From Oscillospiraceae bacterium (lineage in GTDB: Bacteria; Bacillota; Clostridia; Oscillospirales; Ruminococcaceae): a stretch of DNA of 5,129 nucleotides. The stretch is taken from positions 1 to 5,129 of the forward strand of contig JAFUQL010000119.1 in NCBI GenBank assembly GCA_017472375.1. The letters are read 5' to 3'. Numbering within the stretch: the stretch's first letter is position 1; every line of letters begins with the position of its first letter. This document shows, piece by piece, positions 1 through 5,129 of this stretch. Below the pieces are notes generated by a model. It was not told the origin of the DNA. It saw only the letters and a list, made by a program, of their open reading frames with translations, and did no database searches. The position numbers and the translations under genes were made by a program.

Positions 1-1
1 G

Positions 2-280
2 GTGGGGGAGCAGCTGGTACACGCCCGTTGGCAGGAGCTGGCCCCGTGGCCGGAGAACGCAGAGCCCGAGTGGCTGTGCCTGCAGGATTGTGACCGGCTC
101 AGCATTCAGAGCAAGCTGGACGAGCTGAGTGGGGCGGAGCTGGTGCTGTGCCTGCTGGCCTCGGACCGGGCACTGCAGCGCACCCGCCTGCAGTATGTGC
201 GGGCGCAGCTGATCCGCAGCGGTCGGCTGCCCGCGGACGCGGCCTGGCCCGAGGGCTACGGCCCGGAGGACGCAGCCTGA
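2..280 (+). CDS. C-terminal part of an unrecognised protein (5' end outside window)
   Basis: An open frame runs from the left edge to a TGA at 278-280, giving 92 codons. The first codon in view is GTG at position 2, but there is no room to see a ribosome binding site, so the true start is most likely upstream and the gene is partial. The visible part is soluble-looking, rich in Leu, Ala, Glu and Trp. It has a probable helical stretch (about residues 38-70, containing LSGAELVLCLLASDRALQRT) and a Pro/Trp/Gly-rich tail. There is no signal peptide or membrane segment. I do not recognise the family. It lacks the features of barstar, such as the YYG-NLDALWDCL region, so it should not be taken as the inhibitor of the convergent RNase gene. 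It ends 59 nt from the stop of that gene, and both share a terminator hairpin. Coding is supported by the uninterrupted frame, GC-rich third positions and the well-placed terminator. Confidence 0.6.
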   Translation: MGEQLVHARWQELAPWPENAEPEWLCLQDCDRLSIQSKLDELSGAELVLCLLASDRALQRTRLQYVRAQLIRSGRLPADAAWPEGYGPEDAA

Positions 281-286
281 CCCCAT

Positions 287-338
287 AAAAAGAAGGACGG
301 CTGCCGGGGATCTGCCCGGTGGCCGTCCTTTTTGTTTT
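287..338. terminator. Bidirectional Rho-independent terminator
   Basis: A 16-bp hairpin has arms at 293-308 and 315-330 and a 6-nt loop (GATCTG). The outer nine pairs (AAGGACGGC with GCCGTCCTT) are perfect. Two G-T wobbles follow, then five G-C/C-G pairs. On the plus strand it is followed by TTTTTGTTTT. On the minus strand the complement of 292-287 gives CTTTTT. It lies between the convergent stops at 280 and 340, so it can end both the plus-strand partial gene and the minus-strand run that finishes with the RNase gene. Confidence 0.9.
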
Positions 339-339
339 G

Positions 340-939
340 TCAGTAGAGCTGGGTGAAGCTCTCGTAGTGGTCGTCGGTGTAGTAGATGAGGCCGTCGCTG
401 GAGTAGACGATGCGCTCCTCGCCCCGGTAGCCGCCCTCGTAGTTCACGTCGCACTCACGCCAGGTGCGGCCGTCCGCATCGGGCAGAAGACCCTCGTTGT
501 TGCCAAAGCGGTTGCCGCCGATGCAGCAGCCGTCGGCCACCTCCCACAGGTTGCCCTTGCGGCTCTCCCAGCCCAGGTCCTCCGCCTCGTTCTTGGTGAT
601 GTAGTTGTCCGGCAGATGGCCAAAGGTGTGCAGGTACAGCGCCACGTCCTCGGGGGTGTAGTACCAGCCGTCCTCCACCAGAGCGTCCGGGTCGTCCTCC
701 GGGGCGGGCTCGGGGTCGGCCTCAGGCGGGCCGGGGGTGTCCGGGACGGCGGTGGGGTCGGACTGGGCGGACTGCTCGGCGGCGGCCTCATCCAGTGCGC
801 TCTCCACCTGATCCAGCACCGCGTCGGCGGCACTGGACAGGGCGGCATCGGCCAGTTCGCTGCCGCAGCCGATCAGGCTCAGCGCCAGCACAAGGGCCAG
901 TACAAGCGCCGCAAGGCGGCGCAGATCCATGCGTTTCAT
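340..939 (-). CDS. Barnase-family ribonuclease, predicted lipoprotein
   Basis: This 199-residue protein is predicted to be an extracellular guanyl-preferring RNase held on the outer face of the membrane. Residues 1-25 are a lipoprotein signal: basic MKRMDLRR, a Leu/Ala/Val core, and lipobox LIGC with Cys25. Residues 26-50 look helical, and 58-89 are an Asp/Glu/Pro-rich stalk. Residues 90-199 match mature barnase (110 residues) over the full length with a constant offset of 89 and no gaps. Lys27, Glu73, Arg83, Arg87 and His102 of barnase correspond to Lys116, Glu162, Arg172, Arg176 and His191, so the catalytic set is complete. LPDNYITK, LGW, GRTWRE and YSSD are easily seen motifs. Barnase Arg59 is Asn148 here, Trp94 is Gly183, and Cys138, Cys139 and Cys163 are not in barnase. 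The ATG at 939 is chosen because AAGGAG precedes it by 8 nt; Met4 is the alternative. The gene starts 12 nt after the carbonic anhydrase-like gene and ends at the terminator. No barstar is visible nearby. The family call is very secure; activity and substrate are inferred. Confidence 0.93.
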   Translation of the reverse strand: MKRMDLRRLAALVLALVLALSLIGCGSELADAALSSAADAVLDQVESALDEAAAEQSAQSDPTAVPDTPGPPEADPEPAPEDDPDALVEDGWYYTPEDVALYLHTFGHLPDNYITKNEAEDLGWESRKGNLWEVADGCCIGGNRFGNNEGLLPDADGRTWRECDVNYEGGYRGEERIVYSSDGLIYYTDDHYESFTQLY

Positions 940-946
940 GTGGTGT

Positions 947-953
947 CTCCTTT
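947..953 (-). promoter_or_regulatory. Ribosome binding site of the RNase gene, overlapping the upstream stop
   Basis: The minus strand reads TAAAGGAG: the TAA stop of the upstream gene (954-952) runs directly into the AAAGGAG Shine-Dalgarno sequence. There are 7 nt between the site and the ATG at 939. Ribosomes ending on the upstream gene would sit on this site, so translational coupling is likely. It also decides Met1 over Met4 as the start. Confidence 0.75.
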
Positions 954-1470
954 ATTGTTCCTCGCCCGCAGCGTGGCCGGCGGCCAGCATCTTGTAGGCT
1001 TCCGCGTTGCTGCGGATCATGTTCAGGCCCTTCTCCCCGGCGGGGCGCAGGACCTTGGCGGGAACGCCCGCCACCAGGCTGCCCGGGGGCACCTCGGTGC
1101 CGCCCAGCACCACCGCGCCCGCGGCGATGATGCTGCCCGCGCCGATGTGGGCGCCGTCCAGCACGGTGGAGTTCATGCCCACCAGCACATCGTCCTCAAT
1201 GGTGGCCCCGTGTACCAGAGCATTGTGCCCCACGGTCACCCGGTCGCCCATGGTGACGGTGTGGTTGCGGTCGGAGTGGAGGGTGCAGTTGTCCTGAATG
1301 TTGCAGTCCCTGCCGATGGTGATGGGGTTGAAGTCGGAGCGGATGACCGCGCCATACCAGACGCTGGAGCCCTCGCCCAGCGTCACCGCGCCGGTGATGG
1401 TGGCGTTGGGGGCGATGAACAGCGGGTCGTTCAGGGTGGGGACTTTGCCGTTGAAGCTGCGGATGTGCAT
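952..1470 (-). CDS. Gamma-class carbonic anhydrase family protein (left-handed beta-helix)
   Basis: This 172-residue protein has the hexapeptide repeats typical of left-handed beta-helix proteins, running about residues 18-138 (such as IAPNATITG, AVTLGEGSS, VTMGDRVTVG, GAHIGAGSIIAAGAVV). A C-terminal helix packs after it. The zinc-site histidines of gamma carbonic anhydrases are present as His65 (in NCTLHS) and His82 and His87 (in GHNALVHG). The partner residues Arg44, Asp46 and Gln59 are also present. The length fits the short, cytoplasmic YrdA/PaaY/CaiE-like branch; it lacks the signal peptide and the long acidic loop of archaeal Cam. Members of this branch are trimers with metal at subunit interfaces. 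Some hydrate CO2 and others have no shown activity, so the exact role is uncertain. The ATG at 1470 has CGGGAGG 7 nt upstream. The gene lies 36 nt after the MATE gene and 12 nt before the RNase gene, in a likely shared transcript. Confidence 0.9.
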   Translation of the reverse strand: MHIRSFNGKVPTLNDPLFIAPNATITGAVTLGEGSSVWYGAVIRSDFNPITIGRDCNIQDNCTLHSDRNHTVTMGDRVTVGHNALVHGATIEDDVLVGMNSTVLDGAHIGAGSIIAAGAVVLGGTEVPPGSLVAGVPAKVLRPAGEKGLNMIRSNAEAYKMLAAGHAAGEEQ

Positions 1471-1506
1471 GGTAAAACCTCCCGATGTTGAATGGGTGAA
1501 GGATGG

Positions 1507-2889
1507 TCACGCCGGGTCGGGGTCCTGTTTCAGCCCCGGCCAGACGGTGAGAAGCATGGTGAGGTAGCAGGCCGTGCCGCCGATGTAGTTGGAGATGGGT
1601 TCGGCTAGGAACACGCCGTTGACCCCCAGCCCCCACAGATGGGGCAGGATCAGGGTCAGCGGGGTGACGATGATGAGCTTGCGCAGGGTGGAGAAGAACA
1701 CCGCACTGCGGGGGCGGTTCAGGGCCACAAAGGTGGCCTGCCCGGAGAACTGGAAGCTCATCATGAAGAAGCCTTGGAAGAACAGGGTCAGAGCGGGGGC
1801 GCCCAGCCGGATCAGCTCCGGCTCGTCGTTGAACAGGCGGATCAGCGCTTCGGGGGCCAGCATGGTCACTAGCCATACACAGACGGTGAAGGCCACGCAC
1901 ACCGCCGTCATGAACAGGATGCCCTGCCGCACCCGGCGGTACTTGCCCGCGCCGTAGTTGTAGCTCAGCACCGGCTCTGCGCCCTGGGTCAGCCCGTGCA
2001 CCGGCAGATTGAACAGCTCCCGCACCGAGTTGATGACCGTCATGATGCCCACATAGGCGTCGCCGCCCCAGACCTGCAGGGTGGCGTTGCAGGCGATCTG
2101 GGTCAGGCTGTTGGTGGCCAAGGCCATGAAGCCGGTGGCACCCAGCGCCAGAATTTGCCGCAGCAGCGGCCGGTCCGGGCGCATATCCGCCCGCTGCAGG
2201 GTGAACAGCGCCTGCGGCCCGGTGAGGAACCGCAGCACCCACGCCGCGCTGAGGGCCTGACTGAGGATGGTGGCCAGCGCTGCGCCCTGCACACCCATGT
2301 CAAACACAAAAATGAACAGCGGGTCCAGCAGCAGGTTCGCCACAGCGCCCAGCGTCACGGTGAGCATCCCCGTGCGGCCAAAGCCCTGTGCCGTGATGAA
2401 GCTGTTCATGCCCACGCTGATCATGGAGAAGGGAGTGCCCAGCAGGTAGATGGTCAGGTAGTCCCGGGCGTAGGGCCATGTGGCGTCGCTGGCTCCGAAC
2501 AGGTACAGGATGGGCTTCATGCCCAGATAGCACACCGCCATCAGCACCACAGCGGCGGCGCACAGCATGGAAAAGCAGACGCACATGATGCGCCGGGCTT
2601 CGGCGGTGTCCCCCCGGCCCCGGGCGATGCTGCACAGGGGTGAGCCGCCGCTGCTGAACAGCATGGTAAAGGCCGAGATGAGGGTGACGATGGGGAACAC
2701 CAGTCCCACGCCGGTGAAGGCGAGGGCGGAGTTCTCGGGCAGGTGGCCGATGTAGATGCGGTCCACGATGTTGTACAGCACCTGCACCGCCTGCGCCAGA
2801 ATGAGCGGCACCGCCATGGCCACGATGCTGCGCCACATGGGGCCCACGGAGAAGTCGTTGCGCGCCGGCGCGGAGTTGGAATGTGACAA
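1507..2889 (-). CDS. MATE-family multidrug/Na+ (or H+) antiporter, MepA-like
   Basis: This 460-residue polytopic membrane protein has about 12 hydrophobic segments in two similar halves, the usual size and layout of MATE exporters, which use an ion gradient to expel cationic compounds across the cytoplasmic membrane. Recognisable parts are the N-terminal helix with AVPLILAQAVQVLYNIVDRI (residues 26-45), SSGGSPLCSIARGRGD (79-94), the loop AQGFGRTGM (167-175), GAVANLLLDPLFIF (181-194), and the second-half signature GLTQGAEPVLSYNYGAGK (299-316). The last fits the MepA/NorM-like branch of Gram-positive bacteria. The start is a TTG at 2889, with AAAGAAGG 9 nt upstream. The first in-frame ATG (residue 18, at 2838) has no ribosome binding site, and starting there would remove the short cytoplasmic lead. 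The upstream frame is closed at the tsaD stop. The gene begins 30 nt after tsaD. The substrate cannot be read from the sequence; nothing suggests a broken gene. Confidence 0.92.
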   Translation of the reverse strand: MSHSNSAPARNDFSVGPMWRSIVAMAVPLILAQAVQVLYNIVDRIYIGHLPENSALAFTGVGLVFPIVTLISAFTMLFSSGGSPLCSIARGRGDTAEARRIMCVCFSMLCAAAVVLMAVCYLGMKPILYLFGASDATWPYARDYLTIYLLGTPFSMISVGMNSFITAQGFGRTGMLTVTLGAVANLLLDPLFIFVFDMGVQGAALATILSQALSAAWVLRFLTGPQALFTLQRADMRPDRPLLRQILALGATGFMALATNSLTQIACNATLQVWGGDAYVGIMTVINSVRELFNLPVHGLTQGAEPVLSYNYGAGKYRRVRQGILFMTAVCVAFTVCVWLVTMLAPEALIRLFNDEPELIRLGAPALTLFFQGFFMMSFQFSGQATFVALNRPRSAVFFSTLRKLIIVTPLTLILPHLWGLGVNGVFLAEPISNYIGGTACYLTMLLTVWPGLKQDPDPA

Positions 2890-2898
2890 GCCGATCAG

Positions 2899-2906
2899 CC
2901 TTCTTT
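2899..2906 (-). promoter_or_regulatory. Ribosome binding site supporting the TTG start of the MATE gene
   Basis: The minus strand reads AAAGAAGG at 2906-2899, 9 nt before TTG at 2889. An ATG at 2909 just upstream opens only a four-codon frame (Met-Lys-Glu-Gly-stop) in another phase and is not a useful start. No ATG in the right frame has a comparable site. Confidence 0.5.
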
Positions 2907-2919
2907 CATGGGGAAACGA

Positions 2920-3927
2920 TCACTGATAATCGATGGGCAGGGTGGGCAGGCCGTTCAGATCCAGCCCGGCGCGGTTGCCCGCCATGTACTCGTAGTAGCC
3001 TTGCGCGGCGATCATGGCGCCGTTGTCGCCGCAGAAGGCCAGCTTGGGCAGGCAGAGGGTGGCACCCAGCTTCTGGGCGCCCTCGTTCACAAGGCTGCGC
3101 AGACGGCCGTTGGCCGCCACGCCGCCCGCCAGGCAGAGGGTGGTCGCCCCGGTGTCTGCCGCGGCCTGCAGCAGCTTGTCCGCCAGAATGTAGGCGATGC
3201 GCTCCTGAAAACTGGCGGCCATGTCCGGCACCGAGATGACCTCGCCCTTCATCTCGGCCTGGTTCACCGCGTTCAGCACGGCGGTCTTCAGGCCGGAGAA
3301 GCTCACGTTGTAGGGACCCTCCACATGGGGCACCGGCAGGCGGTAGGCCTTGGGGTTGCCGGTCTTGGCGGCGTTGGACACGCTGGGGCCGCCGGGGTAG
3401 GGCAGACCCAGGGTGCGCGCCACCTTGTCGAAGGCTTCGCCGGCGGCGTCGTCCACCGTGCGGCCCAGGATCTTGAAGCGGGTGTAGTCCTCCACCATCA
3501 CGATGTGGCTGTGGCCGCCGCTGGCCACAAGGCACAGGAAGGGCGGCTTCAGTTCCGGGTGGGTCAGGTACAGAGCGGCGATGTGTCCCCGCAGATGATG
3601 CACCCCCACCAGCGGCTTGCCGGCGGAATAGGCCAGCCCCTTGGCGAAGTTGACCCCCACCAGCACCGCGCCGATCAGACCGGGCGCGAAGCTGACCGCC
3701 ACTGCGTCCACATCGGCCATGGTGACGTTTGCATCCGCGAGGGCCTTCTGCACCGCAGCGCTGATGTACTCGGCGTGGCGGCGGCTGGCGATCTCGGGCA
3801 CCACGCCGCCGTAGAGAGCCTGTTCGGCCACACTGGTGGCGATGACATTGCTGCGCAGGACGCGGCCGTCCTCCACCAGCGCGGCGGCGGTCTCGTCACA
3901 GGTGGACTCAATGCCTAGAATGAGCAT
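2920..3927 (-). CDS. tsaD: tRNA N6-adenosine threonylcarbamoyltransferase TsaD
   Basis: TsaD transfers the threonylcarbamoyl group from threonylcarbamoyl-AMP to N6 of A37 in ANN-decoding tRNAs, working in the cytoplasm with TsaB and TsaE. The 335-residue length is normal for bacteria. The ASKHA-fold motifs appear in order: GIESTCDETAAALV (residues 5-18), GVVPEIASRRH (41-51), the metal-binding HHLRGH (His111 and His115), ASGGHSHI (135-142), DDAAGEAFDKVAR (159-171), FSGLKTA (210-216), LAGGVAANGRL (266-276) and CGDNGAMIA (299-307), whose Asp301 is the third metal ligand. The ATG at 3927 has AAAGGAAG 7 nt upstream. The gene follows rimI after a 62-nt AT-rich gap, a common pairing. tsaB and tsaE are not in this window, so they must lie elsewhere. 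Arg replaces the Glu of HxEGH seen in some homologues, but both histidines are kept and no loss of function is expected. Confidence 0.98.
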   Translation of the reverse strand: MLILGIESTCDETAAALVEDGRVLRSNVIATSVAEQALYGGVVPEIASRRHAEYISAAVQKALADANVTMADVDAVAVSFAPGLIGAVLVGVNFAKGLAYSAGKPLVGVHHLRGHIAALYLTHPELKPPFLCLVASGGHSHIVMVEDYTRFKILGRTVDDAAGEAFDKVARTLGLPYPGGPSVSNAAKTGNPKAYRLPVPHVEGPYNVSFSGLKTAVLNAVNQAEMKGEVISVPDMAASFQERIAYILADKLLQAAADTGATTLCLAGGVAANGRLRSLVNEGAQKLGATLCLPKLAFCGDNGAMIAAQGYYEYMAGNRAGLDLNGLPTLPIDYQ

Positions 3928-3989
3928 AGAAAAACTTCCTTTGCGTTGAAATTTGTCTTATTTATACGAATTGGATAAAATAATCCCGG
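3928..3989 (-). promoter_or_regulatory. tsaD: AT-rich tsaD leader, possible weak internal promoter
   Basis: This 62-nt gap between rimI and tsaD is the only clearly AT-rich stretch of the minus-strand run. On the minus strand it contains TATAAA (3966-3961), resembling a -10 box. No sequence close to TTGACA sits 16-18 nt before it. The tsaD Shine-Dalgarno sequence AAAGGAAG (3942-3935) is at its downstream end. There is no hairpin with a U-tract, so I do not see a terminator for rimI here. The promoter call rests on composition and one hexamer and is weak. Confidence 0.3.
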
Positions 3990-4436
3990 TCACAGAGCGA
4001 GGTTCATCACCAGGGCGTCCTCGGGCGGGTCCTGATAAAAGCCCCGGCGGCGGCCGGCAGCGGCAAAGCCCAGCGCCGTGTACAGCCCGATGGCGGGGGC
4101 GTTGCCCGCCCGCACCTCGAGAAAGCAGAAGGCGGCACCCTCGGCCTTCAGGGCGGTGAGGGCGTGGGTGAGCAGGGCGCGCCCGCCGCCCATGCCCCGG
4201 CAGGCAGGCTGCAGAGTGATGCTGTCCAGGCTGGCCTCGTCGGCGGCAAGCTGGAACACCGCCACGCCCCGCAGTGTGCCCGTCCCGTCGTGCAGGGCGA
4301 ACAGACGCCCGGCGGGGGCGGCGAGGGTCTCGGCCAGCTGGGAGGCCGTCCAGCCCTCGGTGGCGGTGGCTTCGATGGCGGCAGCTGCCTCACATTCGGC
4401 AGCGGTCAGAGGGGCGATGTGCCAGTTGGTTGCCAT
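3990..4436 (-). CDS. rimI: RimI-like GNAT acetyltransferase (ribosomal protein S18 N-acetyltransferase)
   Basis: This GNAT-fold protein is predicted to acetylate, from acetyl-CoA, the N-terminal alpha-amine of ribosomal protein S18; bacterial RimI can also be broader in substrate. Numbered from ATG at 4436 it has 148 residues, a normal RimI length. Visible features are the early EGWTASQLAETL segment (27-38), the acetyl-CoA pyrophosphate loop CRGMGGGRALL (79-89), and the RimI signature LEVRAGNAPAIGLYTALGF (106-124). In that signature Glu107 and Tyr119 match in spacing the catalytic Glu103 and Tyr115 of E. coli RimI. The tail RRRGFYQ...DALVMNL is also typical. The ATG at 4436 is preferred because AAAAGG lies 11 nt upstream. 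An in-frame GTG at 4445, three codons earlier, would be only 2 nt from that site, though an annotation program might use it. The gene sits between polA and tsaD on one strand. The GNAT call is sure; the exact RimI substrate is inferred from motifs and the tsaD neighbour. Confidence 0.92.
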   Translation of the reverse strand: MATNWHIAPLTAAECEAAAAIEATATEGWTASQLAETLAAPAGRLFALHDGTGTLRGVAVFQLAADEASLDSITLQPACRGMGGGRALLTHALTALKAEGAAFCFLEVRAGNAPAIGLYTALGFAAAGRRRGFYQDPPEDALVMNLAL

Positions 4437-4447
4437 ATTGTTCACGA

Positions 4448-4453
4448 CCTTTT
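4448..4453 (-). promoter_or_regulatory. rimI: Ribosome binding site of rimI
   Basis: The minus strand reads AAAAGG at 4453-4448. The gap to ATG at 4436 is 11 nt, somewhat long but usable. The gap to the in-frame GTG at 4445 is only 2 nt, which is too short, so the site favours the ATG. Confidence 0.45.
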
Positions 4454-4473
4454 AAAAAGATGTTGAAAACGGC

Positions 4474-5129
4474 TCAGTGGGCCTCCAGCCAGGTGTGGCC
4501 CTGGGTGACCTCGGCGGTCAGCGGCACCGAGAAGGCGGCGGCATTCTGCATCTCTTCGCTGAGGATGCGGCTGGCCTGTTCGATCTCGCCCTCGGGAGCC
4601 TCCACGATCAGCTCGTCGTGTACCTGCAGGATGAGCCGGGCGGTCAGCCCTTCCTCCCGCAGGCGCTTCCAGACCCGCACCATGGCCAGCTTGATCACGT
4701 CCGCGGCGGTGCCCTGGATGGGGGTGTTCATGGCCATGCGTTCGCCCAGCGCCCGCACATTGAAGTTGGTGCTGGTCAGCTCGGGCAGGGCGCGGCGGCG
4801 GCCAAACAGGGTGGCCACATAGCCGTTTTCCCGGCCAAAGGCGATGGTGTTCTCCATGTAGCCCTTGACCCCGGGGAAGCTGTCCAGATAGTTCTTGATG
4901 AAGGCGTCGGCCTCTTTCACGCTCACCCCAATATCCTTGGAAAGGCTGAAGGCGCCGATGCCGTAAACGATGCCGAAGTTGACCGCCTTGGCGCTGGCCC
5001 GCAGCTGGGGGGTGACTTCCTCCAGGGGCAGGTTGTAAATTTTGGCGGCGGTGCTGCGGTGGATGTCTTCTTTGTTGATGAAGGCCTGCTGCATGGTGGC
5101 GTCGCCGGAGATATGGGCCAGCAGCCGCA
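4474..5129 (-). CDS. polA: DNA polymerase I, C-terminal polymerase domain (5' part outside window)
   Basis: PolA fills gaps and replaces RNA primers during replication and repair. The window holds the last 217 codons; the frame stays open to the right edge, so the N-terminal 5' nuclease and 3'-5' exonuclease-like domains are not visible. The fragment begins at RLLAHIS, the end of motif A (DYSQIELR...), so the first catalytic Asp lies just outside. Motif B, the O-helix, is intact: Arg43, Lys47, Phe51 and Tyr55 of the fragment match E. coli Arg754, Lys758, Phe762 and Tyr766. ERMAMNTPIQGTAADVIK (129-146) and motif C LQVHDELIVEAP (167-178, with His170 and Asp171) follow. The protein ends normally at GHTWLEAH. 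A start at the internal Met (5094) would split the palm domain and is not real. The Phe at the O-helix is the usual residue that discriminates against dideoxynucleotides. rimI follows within 37 nt. Confidence 0.97.
   Translation of the reverse strand, partial: RLLAHISGDATMQQAFINKEDIHRSTAAKIYNLPLEEVTPQLRASAKAVNFGIVYGIGAFSLSKDIGVSVKEADAFIKNYLDSFPGVKGYMENTIAFGRENGYVATLFGRRRALPELTSTNFNVRALGERMAMNTPIQGTAADVIKLAMVRVWKRLREEGLTARLILQVHDELIVEAPEGEIEQASRILSEEMQNAAAFSVPLTAEVTQGHTWLEAH

Noticed and set aside
2..280. Idea that the left-edge gene is a barstar-like immunity protein
   Set aside because: It lacks the barstar YYG-NLDALWDCL region and its characteristic C-terminus, and it is convergent with the RNase gene rather than adjacent in an operon.
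319..1491. Plus-strand open frame of 390 codons lying opposite the RNase and carbonic anhydrase-like genes
   Set aside because: It is fully antisense to two genes with clear families. It is Val/Gly/His/Ala-rich as expected for a GC-rich shadow frame, begins inside the terminator hairpin and has no ribosome binding site.
1196..2242. Minus-strand 348-codon frame overlapping the MATE and carbonic anhydrase-like genes
   Set aside because: It is in another phase across two real genes, and its Pro/Arg/His-rich content is typical of an out-of-frame reading of GC-rich DNA.
1996..2643. Plus-strand 215-codon frame opposite the MATE gene
   Set aside because: It is Gln/His-rich, antisense to a hydrophobic membrane protein with clear motifs, and has no start signals.
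3583..3603. Arg in the TsaD HHLRGH motif as a sign of an inactive protein
   Set aside because: Both metal-binding histidines and the C-terminal Asp are kept, and the position between them is variable in the family.
2908..3918. Plus-strand open frame of 336 codons opposite tsaD
   Set aside because: The opposite strand is an unambiguous, full-length TsaD. The antisense product is low-complexity His/Gly/Val-rich and resembles no family.
3951..3980. Possible terminator after rimI in the AT-rich gap
   Set aside because: There is no stable GC-rich hairpin before a U-tract, only short AT palindromes such as AAATTT.
4446..4473. TTTTTAAAAAG-type palindrome between polA and rimI as a terminator
   Set aside because: It is a short A/T-only inverted repeat with no loop and no GC stem, and it overlaps the rimI ribosome binding site.

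Overview
The window is a GC-rich, gene-dense bacterial chromosome segment. Six minus-strand genes run right to left in one direction, and the tail of one unrecognised plus-strand gene converges on them at the left edge. The strong AGGAGG-type ribosome binding sites, the MepA-like MATE transporter, the lipoprotein signal peptide and the barnase-family RNase suggest a Firmicute. The high GC fits a gut Oscillospirales/Ruminococcaceae member of the Faecalibacterium, Gemmiger or Subdoligranulum type. That placement is inference from general character, not from a marker gene.

Layout in transcription order (right to left): the C-terminal third of DNA polymerase I (polA, cut by the right edge at 5129); the ribosomal-protein/GNAT acetyltransferase rimI; the tRNA t6A-synthesis protein tsaD; a MATE-family efflux transporter; a gamma-class carbonic anhydrase-like hexapeptide protein; and a secreted, lipid-anchored barnase-type ribonuclease. 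Gaps between genes are only about 12 to 62 nt. No terminator is visible until a strong hairpin at 293-330, so co-transcription of at least the tsaD-to-RNase part is plausible. The only AT-rich gap is the tsaD leader (3928-3989), where an internal promoter could lie. The hairpin has U-tracts on both sides and probably ends transcription from both directions.

PolA, RimI and TsaD are core housekeeping proteins, and the rimI-tsaD pairing is a common bacterial arrangement. The most notable gene is the last one, at 340-939. Its final 110 residues align without gaps to mature barnase, with every catalytic residue in register. They are carried on a lipoprotein signal peptide and an acidic/proline-rich stalk. 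No barstar-like inhibitor is visible in the window, and the domain has unusual changes: Asn replaces the guanine-loop/barstar-contact Arg59, Gly replaces Trp94, and there are three cysteines.

I see no RNA genes, CRISPR arrays, insertion sequences or attachment sites. No stretch longer than 300 bases lacks a gene.
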